Origin: Alkaliphilus transvaalensis ATCC 700919
Lineage (GTDB): Bacteria; Bacillota; Clostridia; Peptostreptococcales; Natronincolaceae
DNA: 64,000 bases
Direction of reading: 5' to 3'
Assembly (NCBI RefSeq): GCF_000621485.1
Contig: NZ_JHYF01000012.1
Coordinates: 124,001-188,000 of the forward strand
In this document: one piece after another, positions 53,265-62,701 of the stretch
Position numbering within the stretch: position 1 is the stretch's first letter
Layout: each line of letters starts with the position of its first letter
The notes under the pieces: generated by a model
What the model saw: only the letters and a program-made list of their open reading frames with translations
What the model was told of the DNA's origin: nothing
The model's database searches: none
Position numbers and translations under genes: made by a program

Positions 53265-54334
53265 TCAACACAAAGATTATAGAAATAGACCCTTCTAAAC
53301 TAGAAGAAGGAAATTTAGAAGAAGAAGCTAAAATAAAGGAATGTAGTGAAATCATTAAAAAAGGTGGAACGGTGGCTTTTCCAACAGAAACCGTTTATGG
53401 CTTGGGAGCCAATGGGCTAGATCCCTTCTCCATTAAGAAGATTTATGAAGCCAAGGGAAGGCCCTCCGATAACCCTTTGATTTTGCATGTAGCATCAATT
53501 GACGAGGTAAAGCCTTTAGTTAAAGAAATTCCAGAAGTGGGATTTAAGTTAATGAAAACATTTTGGCCAGGGCCCCTAACTCTAGTCATGGAAAAGAGCG
53601 AAGTGATACCAAGGGAGATTACAGCTGGTTTAGATACAGTTGCAATACGTATGCCAGAGCATCCTATTGCTAGAGGCCTTATTGAAGCTTCGGGAGTACC
53701 TATCGCTGCCCCTAGTGCCAATCGTTCGGGAAAACCAAGTCCTACAAAGGCAGAACATGTAATTGAAGACTTATCGGCAAGGGTAGATGCCATTATTTCG
53801 GGGGGCAGTAGTAATGTAGGTTTAGAATCCACTGTATTAGATATAACCGTCGAGCCTCCCGTTATTTTGAGACCTGGTGGGATTACAAAAGAGATGTTAG
53901 AGCAGGTCATTGCTGTAGTTTCCACTGACCCAGCCCTCGAAAAAGATCATCAAGATTTAGTGCCTAGATCACCTGGAATGAAGTATACCCATTATGCTCC
54001 AAAGGCTGATGTAGTGATTGTTAAGGGTAGTGATGAAGGTGTTATTGCAAAAATCAATGGACTGGTGGCAGAACTAACAGCAGAAGGTAAAAATGCAGGG
54101 ATCATTTCTACAGAAGAAACTAAGGCCCAATACTCAGGTGGTTTGGTTAAATCTATTGGTCGTAGAAATGATGTAAATGAAATAGCTTCAAACCTATTTA
54201 CAATTCTACGAGAGTTTGACGAGACTAATGTTGAGGTAATCTTTACAGAAGCAATTGAAGAAACAGGCTTAGGAAAAGCAATCATGAATAGACTACTTAA
54301 GGCAGCAGGGTATCGTTTAATTGAGGCGATATAA
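53261..54334 (+). CDS. ywlC: Threonylcarbamoyl-AMP synthase, Sua5 type
   Basis: This 357-residue enzyme makes threonylcarbamoyl-AMP for the t6A37 modification of tRNAs that read ANN codons. The YrdC domain (about 25-215) has GGTVAFPTETVYGLGANG, KIYEAKGRPSDNPLILH and APSANRSGKPSPT; the C-terminal Sua5 domain follows PGMKYTHYAPKA. Start is TTG behind AAGGGGTG and overlaps the PBP stop. ywlE and rpiB behind it form a standard Firmicutes cluster. Confidence 0.95.
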   Translation: MINTKIIEIDPSKLEEGNLEEEAKIKECSEIIKKGGTVAFPTETVYGLGANGLDPFSIKKIYEAKGRPSDNPLILHVASIDEVKPLVKEIPEVGFKLMKTFWPGPLTLVMEKSEVIPREITAGLDTVAIRMPEHPIARGLIEASGVPIAAPSANRSGKPSPTKAEHVIEDLSARVDAIISGGSSNVGLESTVLDITVEPPVILRPGGITKEMLEQVIAVVSTDPALEKDHQDLVPRSPGMKYTHYAPKADVVIVKGSDEGVIAKINGLVAELTAEGKNAGIISTEETKAQYSGGLVKSIGRRNDVNEIASNLFTILREFDETNVEVIFTEAIEETGLGKAIMNRLLKAAGYRLIEAI

Positions 54335-54362
54335 TTTAATATTGATATAAGAAGGTGGTAGT

Positions 54363-54821
54363 ATGAAAAAAATATTATTGGTATGTACAGGAAACACCTG
54401 TAGAAGTAGCATGGCAGAGGCACTATTAAAAAGGCTTTTAGAGGAAAGGACTGATCACCTAAAAGATATTTTTGTAAGCTCTGCAGGTACTTATGCGGTT
54501 GAAGGGGATCGGGCTTCTTCCCATGCAATTATTGTGATGGAGGAAAGGGGACTATCTTTAGAGGAACACCGATCTTCTCCTTTGAGCCAAGACTTGCTAG
54601 AAGAGGCTGATCTGGTTTTGACCATGACAATAGGCCATAAAAGGGCTATATTGCAAGTAGTACCCTATATGGAAGATAAAGTGTATACTTTGAAAGAATA
54701 CATTGGAGACAATTCTTTAGATATTACCGACCCCTATGGACAATCATTGGAGATTTATCGAAAATGTAGTGATGAGATTTACCAATGTTTAAGTAAACTC
54801 TTAGATAAATTAGAAAAATAA
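54363..54821 (+). CDS. ywlE: Low-molecular-weight protein arginine/tyrosine phosphatase
   Basis: This 152-residue phosphatase has the P-loop VCTGNTCRSSMAEALL and the general-acid DPYG near the C-terminus. The Thr in CTGNTCRS is the residue that favours phosphoarginine in YwlE, whereas tyrosine phosphatases carry a bulkier residue. It therefore probably reverses McsB-type protein arginine phosphorylation. The site before the ATG is GAAGGTGG. It lies between ywlC and rpiB, its usual place. Confidence 0.92.
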   Translation: MKKILLVCTGNTCRSSMAEALLKRLLEERTDHLKDIFVSSAGTYAVEGDRASSHAIIVMEERGLSLEEHRSSPLSQDLLEEADLVLTMTIGHKRAILQVVPYMEDKVYTLKEYIGDNSLDITDPYGQSLEIYRKCSDEIYQCLSKLLDKLEK

Positions 54822-54930
54822 GAGAAAGATAAATAAAAAGTTATTTTTAGATTAAAAATAATAAAGGATTTTTTAAATTTCTGTAGAATATTATATAGGT
54901 TTGAGAGTTTATTGGAAGGGATGTGTAGTA

Positions 54931-55380
54931 ATGAGAATTGCTTTAGGTAGCGATCATGGCGGTTACGAAATGAAGGAAGCTATCAAAACCCACTTAGAAT
55001 CAAAAGGTTTTGACATAAAGGATTTTGGCACAAAAACAACAGATTCTTGCGATTATCCTGAATTTGCAGTAGCAGTAGGAGAAGAAGTCGCAAAAGGGAC
55101 ATACGATAGAGGTATTTTGGTATGTGGTACTGGGGTTGGTATTTCCATTGCTGCTAATAAAATACCTGGTGTTAGATGTGCTTTAGTTGGAGACTGCTTT
55201 ACAGCAGCAGCTACTCGTCAACATAATGATTCCAATGTTTTAGCTTTAGGTGGAAGAGTTATAGGCGTTGGGTTAGCCCTTCAAATAGTCGATACATGGC
55301 TAGGTACGGAATATGAAGGCGGTAGACATCAACGCAGGATAGATTTAATAACAGATATTGAAAAAAAGTATAATAAGTAG
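54931..55380 (+). CDS. rpiB: Ribose-5-phosphate isomerase B
   Basis: This 149-residue isomerase interconverts ribulose and ribose 5-phosphates. It begins MRIALGSDHGGYEMKEA and has the active-site Cys in GILVCGTGVGISIAANK and ARQHNDSNVLALGGR-type sequence. The ATG at 54931 is the family start; an in-frame TTG 30 nt upstream adds ten unrelated residues. GGAAGGG lies about 10 nt before the ATG. Confidence 0.96.
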   Translation: MRIALGSDHGGYEMKEAIKTHLESKGFDIKDFGTKTTDSCDYPEFAVAVGEEVAKGTYDRGILVCGTGVGISIAANKIPGVRCALVGDCFTAAATRQHNDSNVLALGGRVIGVGLALQIVDTWLGTEYEGGRHQRRIDLITDIEKKYNK

Positions 55381-55422
55381 TCTGATAGTAAATTAGAGGA
55401 AGATGAAAGGGAGGAATTTTAA

Positions 55423-56052
<630 letters not shown>

Positions 56053-56062
56053 TTAATTGAAA

Positions 56063-56135
56063 CAAGAAATAAATCAAGAAATAAAACAAGAAATAAAACA
56101 AGGAATAATATAAAAAAAGTAACACAAGTAACACA
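56063..56135 (+). repeat. 12-nt tandem repeats after upp
   Basis: Four exact-period units of CAAGAAATAAAA (56063-56110, last one diverged) are followed by two units of AACACAAGT. They lie between the stop codon and the terminator. Confidence 0.9.
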
Positions 56136-56149
56136 AGTAAAACAAGAGA

Positions 56150-56194
56150 AAGCAAACCAACTTTGAAGGAAACTTTAGGTTGGTTTGTTTTTTA
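56150..56194 (+). terminator. Terminator after upp
   Basis: CAAACCAAC pairs with GTTGGTTTG (56153-56161 with 56179-56187), then TTTTTT. Confidence 0.9.
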
Positions 56195-56264
56195 AGACCC
56201 GATGGTAAAAATATCTTTAATTGTAAATAATAGCTTTGTGTATCGATGGGTGGGAGGTATATGG

Positions 56265-56399
56265 ATGATCAAAGTAGATTTTGGCTTTTTAATTATGTTA
56301 TTAAATTTAGCTGCACTAGGGGTAATTGGATATGCTTTATTTCTATTAATTAAGTTAATTAAAGTAACATTAGAATCAAAAAAAGAAGGTAAAGAATAA
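56265..56399 (+). CDS. 44-residue single-pass membrane protein
   Basis: GGGAGGT (56252-56258) precedes ATG at 56265 by 6 nt. The protein begins MIKVDFGFLIMLLNL, has one long membrane helix and a Lys/Glu-rich cytoplasmic tail (LESKKEGKE). A longer frame from 56202 lacks a site. No family is recognised; it lies alone between upp and the dCMP deaminase. Confidence 0.65.
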   Translation: MIKVDFGFLIMLLNLAALGVIGYALFLLIKLIKVTLESKKEGKE

Positions 56400-56521
56400 C
56401 GTATTTCTTGTCTTTATTAATATTAAATTTTCGTGACATCTATAACATTAAAAAGGATATGTGTTACAATAGAGATTATTGGACTATAATTAGACTATAA
56501 TTTCTACTAGGGGGAGAGGGA

Positions 56522-56962
56522 ATGCGCCTTTCTTGGAATCAATACTTTATGGAGATGGCAGAAGTCGTAAAAAAACGCTCCACTTGCTTGAGAAGACAAG
56601 TAGGGGCAGTAGTCGTTAAAGATAAAAGAATTTTATCAAGTGGATATAATGGAGCACCAAGTGGAATTAGACACTGTGAAGAGACAGGCTGTTTAAGGGA
56701 ACAACTTAATATTCCATCTGGGGAAAGACATGAGTTATGCCGTGGAACCCATGCCGAGCAAAATGCAATTATTCAAGCGGCCCTACATGGGGTGAAAATT
56801 GAAGGGGCAACAATATATGTAACCCATCAACCCTGTATCTTATGTACTAAAATTATTATTAATGCTGGGATCAAAACTGTAATTTATCAAGGGGATTACC
56901 CCGATACCTTTTCAGAAGAAATGCTTAAAGAAGCAGGGATAGAATTGGTAAAATGCGATTAA
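56522..56962 (+). CDS. Deoxycytidylate deaminase
   Basis: This 146-residue zinc enzyme deaminates dCMP to dUMP, feeding thymidylate synthesis. Zinc and catalytic residues lie in [13 protein letters not shown] (His, Glu) and [10 protein letters not shown] (two Cys); [19 protein letters not shown] and GYNGAPSG are typical. It matches the ComEB-type group. GGGGGAGAGG precedes the ATG. Confidence 0.95.
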   Translation: MRLSWNQYFMEMAEVVKKRSTCLRRQVGAVVVKDKRILSSGYNGAPSGIRHCEETGCLREQLNIPSGERHELCRGTHAEQNAIIQAALHGVKIEGATIYVTHQPCILCTKIIINAGIKTVIYQGDYPDTFSEEMLKEAGIELVKCD

Positions 56963-57044
56963 AGAGGTATTAAAAAACATTGTTTTCAACTGAATAATGG
57001 TGTATGATGAGGATTGACTAGCAGATTAAACAAGGAGTGAAACT

Positions 57045-58085
57045 ATGGAAAAATATTTTATAGCTTTTATCGTAGCCTTGATTATCTCTTATTTATTAAC
57101 CCCCTATGCCATCAAATTGGCCCATAAAATAGGGGCTATTGATGTGCCTAAAGATAATCGAAGAGTTCATAAAGTGCCAACACCACGTCTTGGTGGGTTA
57201 GCTATTTACATTGCATTTATGGTAACAACCCTATCAATGGTACCTTTGAAAAGTGAGGTTGTTGGGGTCTTAATTGGAGCTACTTTAATTACTATAATAG
57301 GAATTTTAGATGATCGAAAGCCCATATCGGCTAGATATAAATTATTAGGGCAAATTGTTGCAGCAGCAATTGTAATCTACAGTGGCGTTAGAATTGAATA
57401 TTTTAGTAATCCTTTAAATAGAGGACTAATACCCTTAGGTGCTTATAGCATACCGATGACCCTCTTTTGGATTGTCGGAATCACCAATGCAATTAATTTG
57501 ATTGATGGGTTAGATGGGTTAGCGGCAGGTGTTTCATCTATAGCCTCTATTACCTTAGCTTTTATAGCTTATTCAAATGGGCAAGCTCAAGTAGCTCTAT
57601 TATTATTAATTTTAGCTGGTGGAACCTTAGGTTTTCTACCCCATAACTTTAACCCCGCTAAGATTTTTATGGGGGACACAGGAGCATTACTTATTGGTTT
57701 TGTGTTGGCCTGTGTATCAGTAGAAGGGGTAATTAAGAGTGCTACTACCATTGCAGTAGCTATTCCTGTACTTTGTCTTGGGGTACCAGTATTTGATACT
57801 GCCTTTGCCATTGCAAGACGACTAGTAAATAGAAGACCAATTATGGAAGCCGATAAAGGCCATTTACATCACAAACTACTAGATAAGGGGCTATCCCAAA
57901 GACAAACAGTTTTAGTACTATACTTTATTAGTACAATTTTAGGTGGAAGTGCTGTATTTATTTCAGACACCAATAGTAGAGTGGGTGCCTATGGGGTTTT
58001 AGCAGCAGTAGCTTTAGCTGTAATCTACGGTGCCTATAGAATAGGCTTAATGAAGAAAACAAGTGAAGAAAAAGCAAATGTATAG
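57045..58085 (+). CDS. tagO: Undecaprenyl-phosphate GlcNAc-1-phosphate transferase
   Basis: This 346-residue membrane enzyme loads GlcNAc-1-phosphate on undecaprenyl phosphate, the first step of teichoic acid or surface polysaccharide synthesis. Motifs: GGLAIYIAF, LDDRKPISARYK, NAINLIDGLDGLAAG, NFNPAKIFMGDTGALLIGF and the HIHR-type GHLHHKLLDKG. It has about ten membrane segments. The following gene, wecB, makes UDP-ManNAc, consistent with a ManNAc-GlcNAc linkage unit. AAGGAG precedes the ATG. Confidence 0.95.
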   Translation: MEKYFIAFIVALIISYLLTPYAIKLAHKIGAIDVPKDNRRVHKVPTPRLGGLAIYIAFMVTTLSMVPLKSEVVGVLIGATLITIIGILDDRKPISARYKLLGQIVAAAIVIYSGVRIEYFSNPLNRGLIPLGAYSIPMTLFWIVGITNAINLIDGLDGLAAGVSSIASITLAFIAYSNGQAQVALLLLILAGGTLGFLPHNFNPAKIFMGDTGALLIGFVLACVSVEGVIKSATTIAVAIPVLCLGVPVFDTAFAIARRLVNRRPIMEADKGHLHHKLLDKGLSQRQTVLVLYFISTILGGSAVFISDTNSRVGAYGVLAAVALAVIYGAYRIGLMKKTSEEKANV

Positions 58086-58094
58086 TTTAATAAG

Positions 58095-58140
58095 CAGCCA
58101 ACCTTCTTACGGAAGTCAACGTAGGGAGGTTGGCTTTTTG
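58095..58140 (+). terminator. Terminator after tagO
   Basis: AGCCAACCTTC pairs with GGAGGTTGGCT (one wobble), then TTTTT. Repeat copy D follows. Confidence 0.9.
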
Positions 58141-58159
58141 TCTGGTTGCAATTAAGATC

Positions 58160-58237
58160 TTTATCATATAAAATAGTAATTATTTAGTTTCTTCATCTAA
58201 AATCATCCTTTAATTTTCGAAGAAGGATTTATTAAAG
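58160..58237 (+). repeat. Dispersed structured repeat, copy D (partial)
   Basis: About 78 nt matching the second half of copies A and B: TTAGTTTCTTCATCTAAAATCATCC-like sequence and then TTTTC-GAA-GAAGG (58214-58226), the hairpin 2 position. The first half is absent. As with A and B it lies behind a terminator. Confidence 0.6.
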
Positions 58238-58419
58238 GGAAATACATACCAATAAAACTTATGGGTAATTTATAACTTATGTTAATTCATAACCTAGGTA
58301 ATACATAGCCAACAGAAAGAACAGAAAATTTAATGGAAAGTTGATAAAATCAATGTCTAGTGTATTAAATGGTAATTTAGGGAAATATTATTAATTGGGA
58401 AGAATGAGGAGGAGAACAA

Positions 58420-59547
58420 ATGAAAAAATTAAAGGTAATGTCGATCTTCGGAACAAGGCCTGAAGCAATAAAGATGGCGCCATTGGTTAAGAAGCTAGAA
58501 GAAGCGGAAAAAATAGAGTCTATTGTATGTGTAACTGCTCAACATAGAGAAATGCTAGATATGGTACTAGAAATATTTGATATTAAGCCCGATTATGATC
58601 TAAATCTAATGAAACATGGTCAAACTATTTCAGACATTACGGTTAGAGTCTTAAAGGGTTTAGAGGAAGTGCTAATAGACGCAAAGCCCGATGTTGTATT
58701 GGTCCATGGCGATACATCCACCACCTTTGTTGGGGCATTGGCAGCCTTCTATCAAAAAATTAAAGTAGGACATGTTGAGGCTGGCCTAAGAAGTGGCAAT
58801 ATATATTCACCTTATCCCGAAGAAATGAATAGAAGATTAGCAGGGACTTTAGCTAATTTTCATTTTGCTCCTACAGAGGGGAACTATAAAAACCTAATTG
58901 CAGCTGGAATATCAAGCGATGAAATTTACATAACAGGTAATACTGTAATTGATGCATTATTACAGGTGGTTAAAGAAGATTATCGTTTTGAAGATGATCT
59001 TTTAAACCAAATAAACTATGAAGAAAAAAGAGTATTACTAATGACATGTCATCGAAGGGAAAATTGGGGTACACCGATGGAAAACATTTTTAAAGCGGTG
59101 AAGGAAGTTGCAGAAAAAAACCCAGAAGTAGAAGTTATTTTCCCAGTACATATGAACCCAAGTATCAGACAATTAGCACAGGAAATATTAGGGGGGAATG
59201 AAAAAATCTACTTAATTGAGCCAATGGAATATGAGGCCTTTGCAAATTTAATTAGTAAAGTTGATATAATTATAACAGACTCTGGAGGGATACAAGAAGA
59301 GGCTCCAGTCTTTGGAAAACCAATACTTGTTGTAAGAACAGAAACAGAAAGGCCAGAAGCTGTAGAGGCTGGAACCGTCAAGGTAGTAGGGGTAGATAAA
59401 GCGGAGATTGTAAAGGAAGTCAATTTATTATTAACCGATCAATCTGCCTATGATAAGATGGCGAATGCAGTAAATCCTTATGGTGATGGTAAAGCTAGTG
59501 AAAGAATTGTAGAAGTATTGCTAAATTATTTTGCAAGTTTAAATTAG
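58420..59547 (+). CDS. wecB: UDP-N-acetylglucosamine 2-epimerase (non-hydrolysing)
   Basis: This 375-residue enzyme makes UDP-ManNAc from UDP-GlcNAc. Motifs: MSIFGTRPEAIKMAPLV, VCVTAQHREMLD, VLVHGDTSTTFVGALAAFY (two signature parts), HVEAGLRSG, YPEEMNRRL and DSGGIQEEAP with the late RTETERPEA. AGGAGGAG precedes the ATG. With tagO it supports teichoic acid or surface-glycan synthesis. Confidence 0.96.
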   Translation: MKKLKVMSIFGTRPEAIKMAPLVKKLEEAEKIESIVCVTAQHREMLDMVLEIFDIKPDYDLNLMKHGQTISDITVRVLKGLEEVLIDAKPDVVLVHGDTSTTFVGALAAFYQKIKVGHVEAGLRSGNIYSPYPEEMNRRLAGTLANFHFAPTEGNYKNLIAAGISSDEIYITGNTVIDALLQVVKEDYRFEDDLLNQINYEEKRVLLMTCHRRENWGTPMENIFKAVKEVAEKNPEVEVIFPVHMNPSIRQLAQEILGGNEKIYLIEPMEYEAFANLISKVDIIITDSGGIQEEAPVFGKPILVVRTETERPEAVEAGTVKVVGVDKAEIVKEVNLLLTDQSAYDKMANAVNPYGDGKASERIVEVLLNYFASLN

Positions 59548-59772
59548 CAAATATTTCAAAATTATGAAATTTTAAATAGGCTCAAATTCATATTTAGTTA
59601 AATAATTAACGTTAATTGGCAAATCTAAATAAATTAAAAATAAATTAAATTTAAAAAAAGGAATTTGTTGCGTCGTGTCGAATACTATATGACGATAATT
59701 AATAGCTATATATCAGTATGTAAGCCAGAAAAATAGCATAGAAAGTTGTATGCAAAATATGAATTTAGTCAT

Positions 59773-59822
59773 CGGAGAACATGCAGTTTTTGACATTTTT
59801 TTAACGGAGAACATGCTATTAT
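59773..59822 (+). promoter_or_regulatory. atp operon promoter region with a 12-bp direct repeat
   Basis: CGGAGAACATGC occurs twice, at 59773-59784 and 59805-59816, exactly 32 nt apart (three helical turns). A TTGACA is at 59790-59795 and an extended -10 TGCTATTAT at 59814-59822; the second repeat covers the TG of that element. The rest of the 325-nt gap holds no gene. Confidence 0.55.
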
Positions 59823-59872
59823 ATTAATGGAAATAATGGTAAGTACATAAAAAAGTTTTTCGGGAGGAAAAC

Positions 59873-60097
59873 ATGGGGAAAAAGAACCACCCTTTAGCTA
59901 ATGTAGCTTTAATTACTTATTTAGGTATTTCGATGGTGACCCCAATCCTTGTAGGTCTATTTTTAGGTCGATGGTTGGATCGTCGCTTCAATACTGAGCC
60001 TCTATGGCTTTTGGTATTTATTGTATTAGGGATAGGAGGCGCCTTCGGAAACCTTTTCAGGGTAGCTACTAAAAATATCCCTAAAAAAAGGAAGTGA
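59873..60097 (+). CDS. atpZ: AtpZ/AtpI-type ATP synthase assembly protein
   Basis: A 74-residue protein with two membrane segments, containing GISMVTPILVGLFLGRWLDR, a pattern of the AtpZ (F0F1-ATPase subunit) family; the C-terminus is basic (KNIPKKRK). It is the first gene of the atp operon in many Firmicutes and is linked to assembly and possibly magnesium or calcium handling. GGGAGG precedes the ATG. Confidence 0.88.
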   Translation: MGKKNHPLANVALITYLGISMVTPILVGLFLGRWLDRRFNTEPLWLLVFIVLGIGGAFGNLFRVATKNIPKKRK

Positions 60098-60101
60098 GTA
60101 A

Positions 60102-60506
60102 ATGGAGTCAGTTCAACAGACTCAAATTAAGATCATTAAAGGAGTTGGCATCTTAATTGGTATACTTTCAGTTTTAAGTTTTGTGGCATTGGCAGAACCT
60201 AAACCTTTTATAATTGGTTTAGTCTTTGGGGCAATCGCCAGTGTTTTAAATTTTAGGTTAATCTTTTTAACCGCATCTAAAGCTGTTAAATTGCCACCAC
60301 CACAAGCTCAAACCTATACTGTTAGAAACTATTTAATTAGATATAGTATAACAGGGGTCATACTTTATATGGCTGCTACAGAAAATCATATTAATATCAT
60401 AGGAGTTGTAATAGGTTTATTCTCCATTAAATGGGTAATTATAAAGAATGAAATATTAAAAGTAAGCTTTTTTAAAGACATCTTTAAGAGAAAGGAGGAG
60501 AAATAA
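60102..60506 (+). CDS. atpI: ATP synthase subunit I
   Basis: A 134-residue membrane protein with about four segments, 4 nt behind atpZ and 3 nt ahead of atpB. The layout and GLVFGAIASVLNFRLIFLTA fit subunit I, which helps assemble the c ring, notably in sodium-type enzymes. The N-terminus is short and hydrophilic. Sequence conservation in this family is low, so position carries much of the weight. Confidence 0.85.
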   Translation: MESVQQTQIKIIKGVGILIGILSVLSFVALAEPKPFIIGLVFGAIASVLNFRLIFLTASKAVKLPPPQAQTYTVRNYLIRYSITGVILYMAATENHINIIGVVIGLFSIKWVIIKNEILKVSFFKDIFKRKEEK

Positions 60507-60509
60507 TCT

Positions 60510-61208
60510 ATGGAAGGTGCAAGGATATTTTTTACTTTACCGTTTTTCGACGGTATCCCTATAACAGAGACTGTAGTAGTAACATGGGGAATTATGGCAG
60601 TATTAACGATACTTGCAATTATTACAGGTCGAAACTTAGAGAAGATTCCTAGAGGTATTCAAAATGTGATGGAGTTATATGTAGAAACGATTAATAATTT
60701 CACCCGTGATAATATGGGTGAATCAAAAAAAGGTTTCAGTGCCTATATGGGGACGATCATGCTCTATTTACTATTTGCTAACCTTGCAGGATTAGTTGGG
60801 CTTAGACCACCTACAGCTGATATAAACGCCACCTTTGCTTTAGCGATTATGACGTTCTTTATCATACAAGGAGGAGGCTTAATTAAAAAAGGTCCTAAGA
60901 CATACTTAAAGGGTTATTTAGAACCAATGCCCTTTTTACTGCCCCTAAACATTATTAGTGAAATCTCTTTACCGATTTCATTAGCTTTCCGTTTATTTGG
61001 AAACGTTGTGGCTGGTACTATTATTCTAACGCTACTCTATGGTGCATTAGGGTCATTAAGTGGTATGCTAGGAATCACATTTGCACCAGTTTTTCAGGTG
61101 GGAATACCAATTTTCTTTCATGCATACTTTGATTTATTCTCGGGGGCCCTACAATCATTTATATTTGTAATGCTCTCAATGGTTTTCATTTCTATGGCTT
61201 GGGATTAA
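60510..61208 (+). CDS. atpB: ATP synthase F0 subunit a
   Basis: This 232-residue membrane subunit forms the ion half-channels. The essential Arg is in SLPISLAFRLFGNVVAGTII, and FANLAGLVGLRPPTADIN is typical. About five or six membrane segments. AAGGAGGAG precedes the ATG. A 106-nt AT-rich gap separates it from atpE, longer than the other gaps. Confidence 0.95.
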   Translation: MEGARIFFTLPFFDGIPITETVVVTWGIMAVLTILAIITGRNLEKIPRGIQNVMELYVETINNFTRDNMGESKKGFSAYMGTIMLYLLFANLAGLVGLRPPTADINATFALAIMTFFIIQGGGLIKKGPKTYLKGYLEPMPFLLPLNIISEISLPISLAFRLFGNVVAGTIILTLLYGALGSLSGMLGITFAPVFQVGIPIFFHAYFDLFSGALQSFIFVMLSMVFISMAWD

Positions 61209-61293
61209 TAATTAACTAGCGGTAGAATTGCATTAAATTGTTTTCTATTCTTTAAATAGAATTTAATTATTAAAAATAAAATTAAAAAATTAA

Positions 61294-61584
<291 letters not shown>

Positions 61585-61590
61585 TATTTC

Positions 61591-61614
61591 TTCGGGGGAC
61601 AAAGCTCCCCCGAA
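61591..61614 (+). other. Intra-operon GC-rich hairpin between atpE and atpF
   Basis: TTCGGGGGA pairs perfectly with TCCCCCGAA (61591-61599 with 61606-61614, loop of 6). No T-run follows, so it is more likely a 3-prime stabiliser of atpE mRNA than a terminator. Confidence 0.8.
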
Positions 61615-61650
61615 ATATCTGTTAAATACTATTTGAAGGGAGGCAATATT

Positions 61651-62154
61651 GTGCCATTAGTAGGAATAGACGTATGGACTTTTATATTCACTATTGTTAA
61701 CTTGCTTATTTTCTATACAATCCTTAAAAGGTTTCTATTTAAGCCTGTTACCAGTATGTTAGAAAATCGACGTATTGGAATTGAAACTTCCCTTAAGGAT
61801 GCAGAAGCTAAAAATATGGAAGCTGATCAATTAAAGACTGAATACCTTAAAAAGCTTGATGGAATTAAAGAAGAACGTAGTGAAATGATAAAAGATGCAG
61901 CTAAAAGAGCAGACCAACGGGGTGATGAAATCATCAAGAAGGCTGAAGCTGAAGCGCAGAAAATTATTGATAAGGCTAACCAGGATATTGCTAGAGAAAG
62001 ACAAAGAGCCCTTAACGAATTAAAGGATCAGATGTCTGAGTTGGTAATTATGGCGGCTTCTAAAATAGTTGAAAAAGAACTAGACGCAAAGCAACATGAT
62101 GCGATGATTAAAGAATTTATCGACGAGGTAGGGGAAGCAAAATGGCAGAACTAG
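61651..62154 (+). CDS. atpF: ATP synthase F0 subunit b
   Basis: About 168 residues: one N-terminal membrane helix (WTFIFTIVNLLIFYTILKRF) and a long charged coiled coil to the end, the peripheral stalk. GTG at 61651 is the start, with AAGGGAGG 7 nt ahead; a TTG at 61633 lies before that site. It overlaps atpH by 13 nt. Confidence 0.94.
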   Translation: MPLVGIDVWTFIFTIVNLLIFYTILKRFLFKPVTSMLENRRIGIETSLKDAEAKNMEADQLKTEYLKKLDGIKEERSEMIKDAAKRADQRGDEIIKKAEAEAQKIIDKANQDIARERQRALNELKDQMSELVIMAASKIVEKELDAKQHDAMIKEFIDEVGEAKWQN

Positions 62155-62684
62155 TAGCTAAAAGGTATGCTGGAGCGCTATTTGAAGTTGCCCTTCCAAT
62201 TAGAAAAGAACAACTCTTTAAGGAAGAGCTACTGACATTATTAGAGGCATTAACAACTAATCCTAATTTTGATCAGTTGTTAAAATCTCCGCTCATCCAA
62301 GCACAAGAGAAAAAAAATATTCTTACAACGATTTTCCAAGGGAAAATCAGTCAAGAGGTTTTAAACTTTCTATATATCTTAGTAGATAAGAGAAGGTTAA
62401 ATTATATTCAAGAAATTATTCATGAATATAAATCAATGGTAGATTCAGCTCAAAACATAGTCGAAGCAACAGCAATTACAGCTACACCAATGTCTAGAGA
62501 AGATGTTCTTCGACTTCAAGAGAAGCTATCTGCCACTTCAGGTAAGAATGTAACACTTAAAAATGAAATAAACCATGAGATTATCGGTGGTGTTTTAATT
62601 AAATTAGGTGACAAGGTCATCGATGGAACAATTAAAAATCGATTAGCTCAAATGCAGGAACAATTATCACAAATCATAGTATAG
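62142..62684 (+). CDS. atpH: ATP synthase F1 subunit delta
   Basis: This 180-residue stalk subunit links F1 to subunit b. MAELVAKRYAGALFEVA at the start and EINHEIIGGVLIKLGDKVIDGTIKNRL near the end (in parts) are family marks. Its start is within atpF, so stalk subunits are coupled in translation. atpA follows 17 nt later. Confidence 0.95.
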   Translation: MAELVAKRYAGALFEVALPIRKEQLFKEELLTLLEALTTNPNFDQLLKSPLIQAQEKKNILTTIFQGKISQEVLNFLYILVDKRRLNYIQEIIHEYKSMVDSAQNIVEATAITATPMSREDVLRLQEKLSATSGKNVTLKNEINHEIIGGVLIKLGDKVIDGTIKNRLAQMQEQLSQIIV

Positions 62685-62701
62685 GATAGGGGTGATATGA
62701 C

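Noticed and set aside
53992-54528. A 178-codon minus-strand frame across ywlC and ywlE
   Set aside because: It is the shadow of two well-supported plus-strand genes and has no site or known motif.
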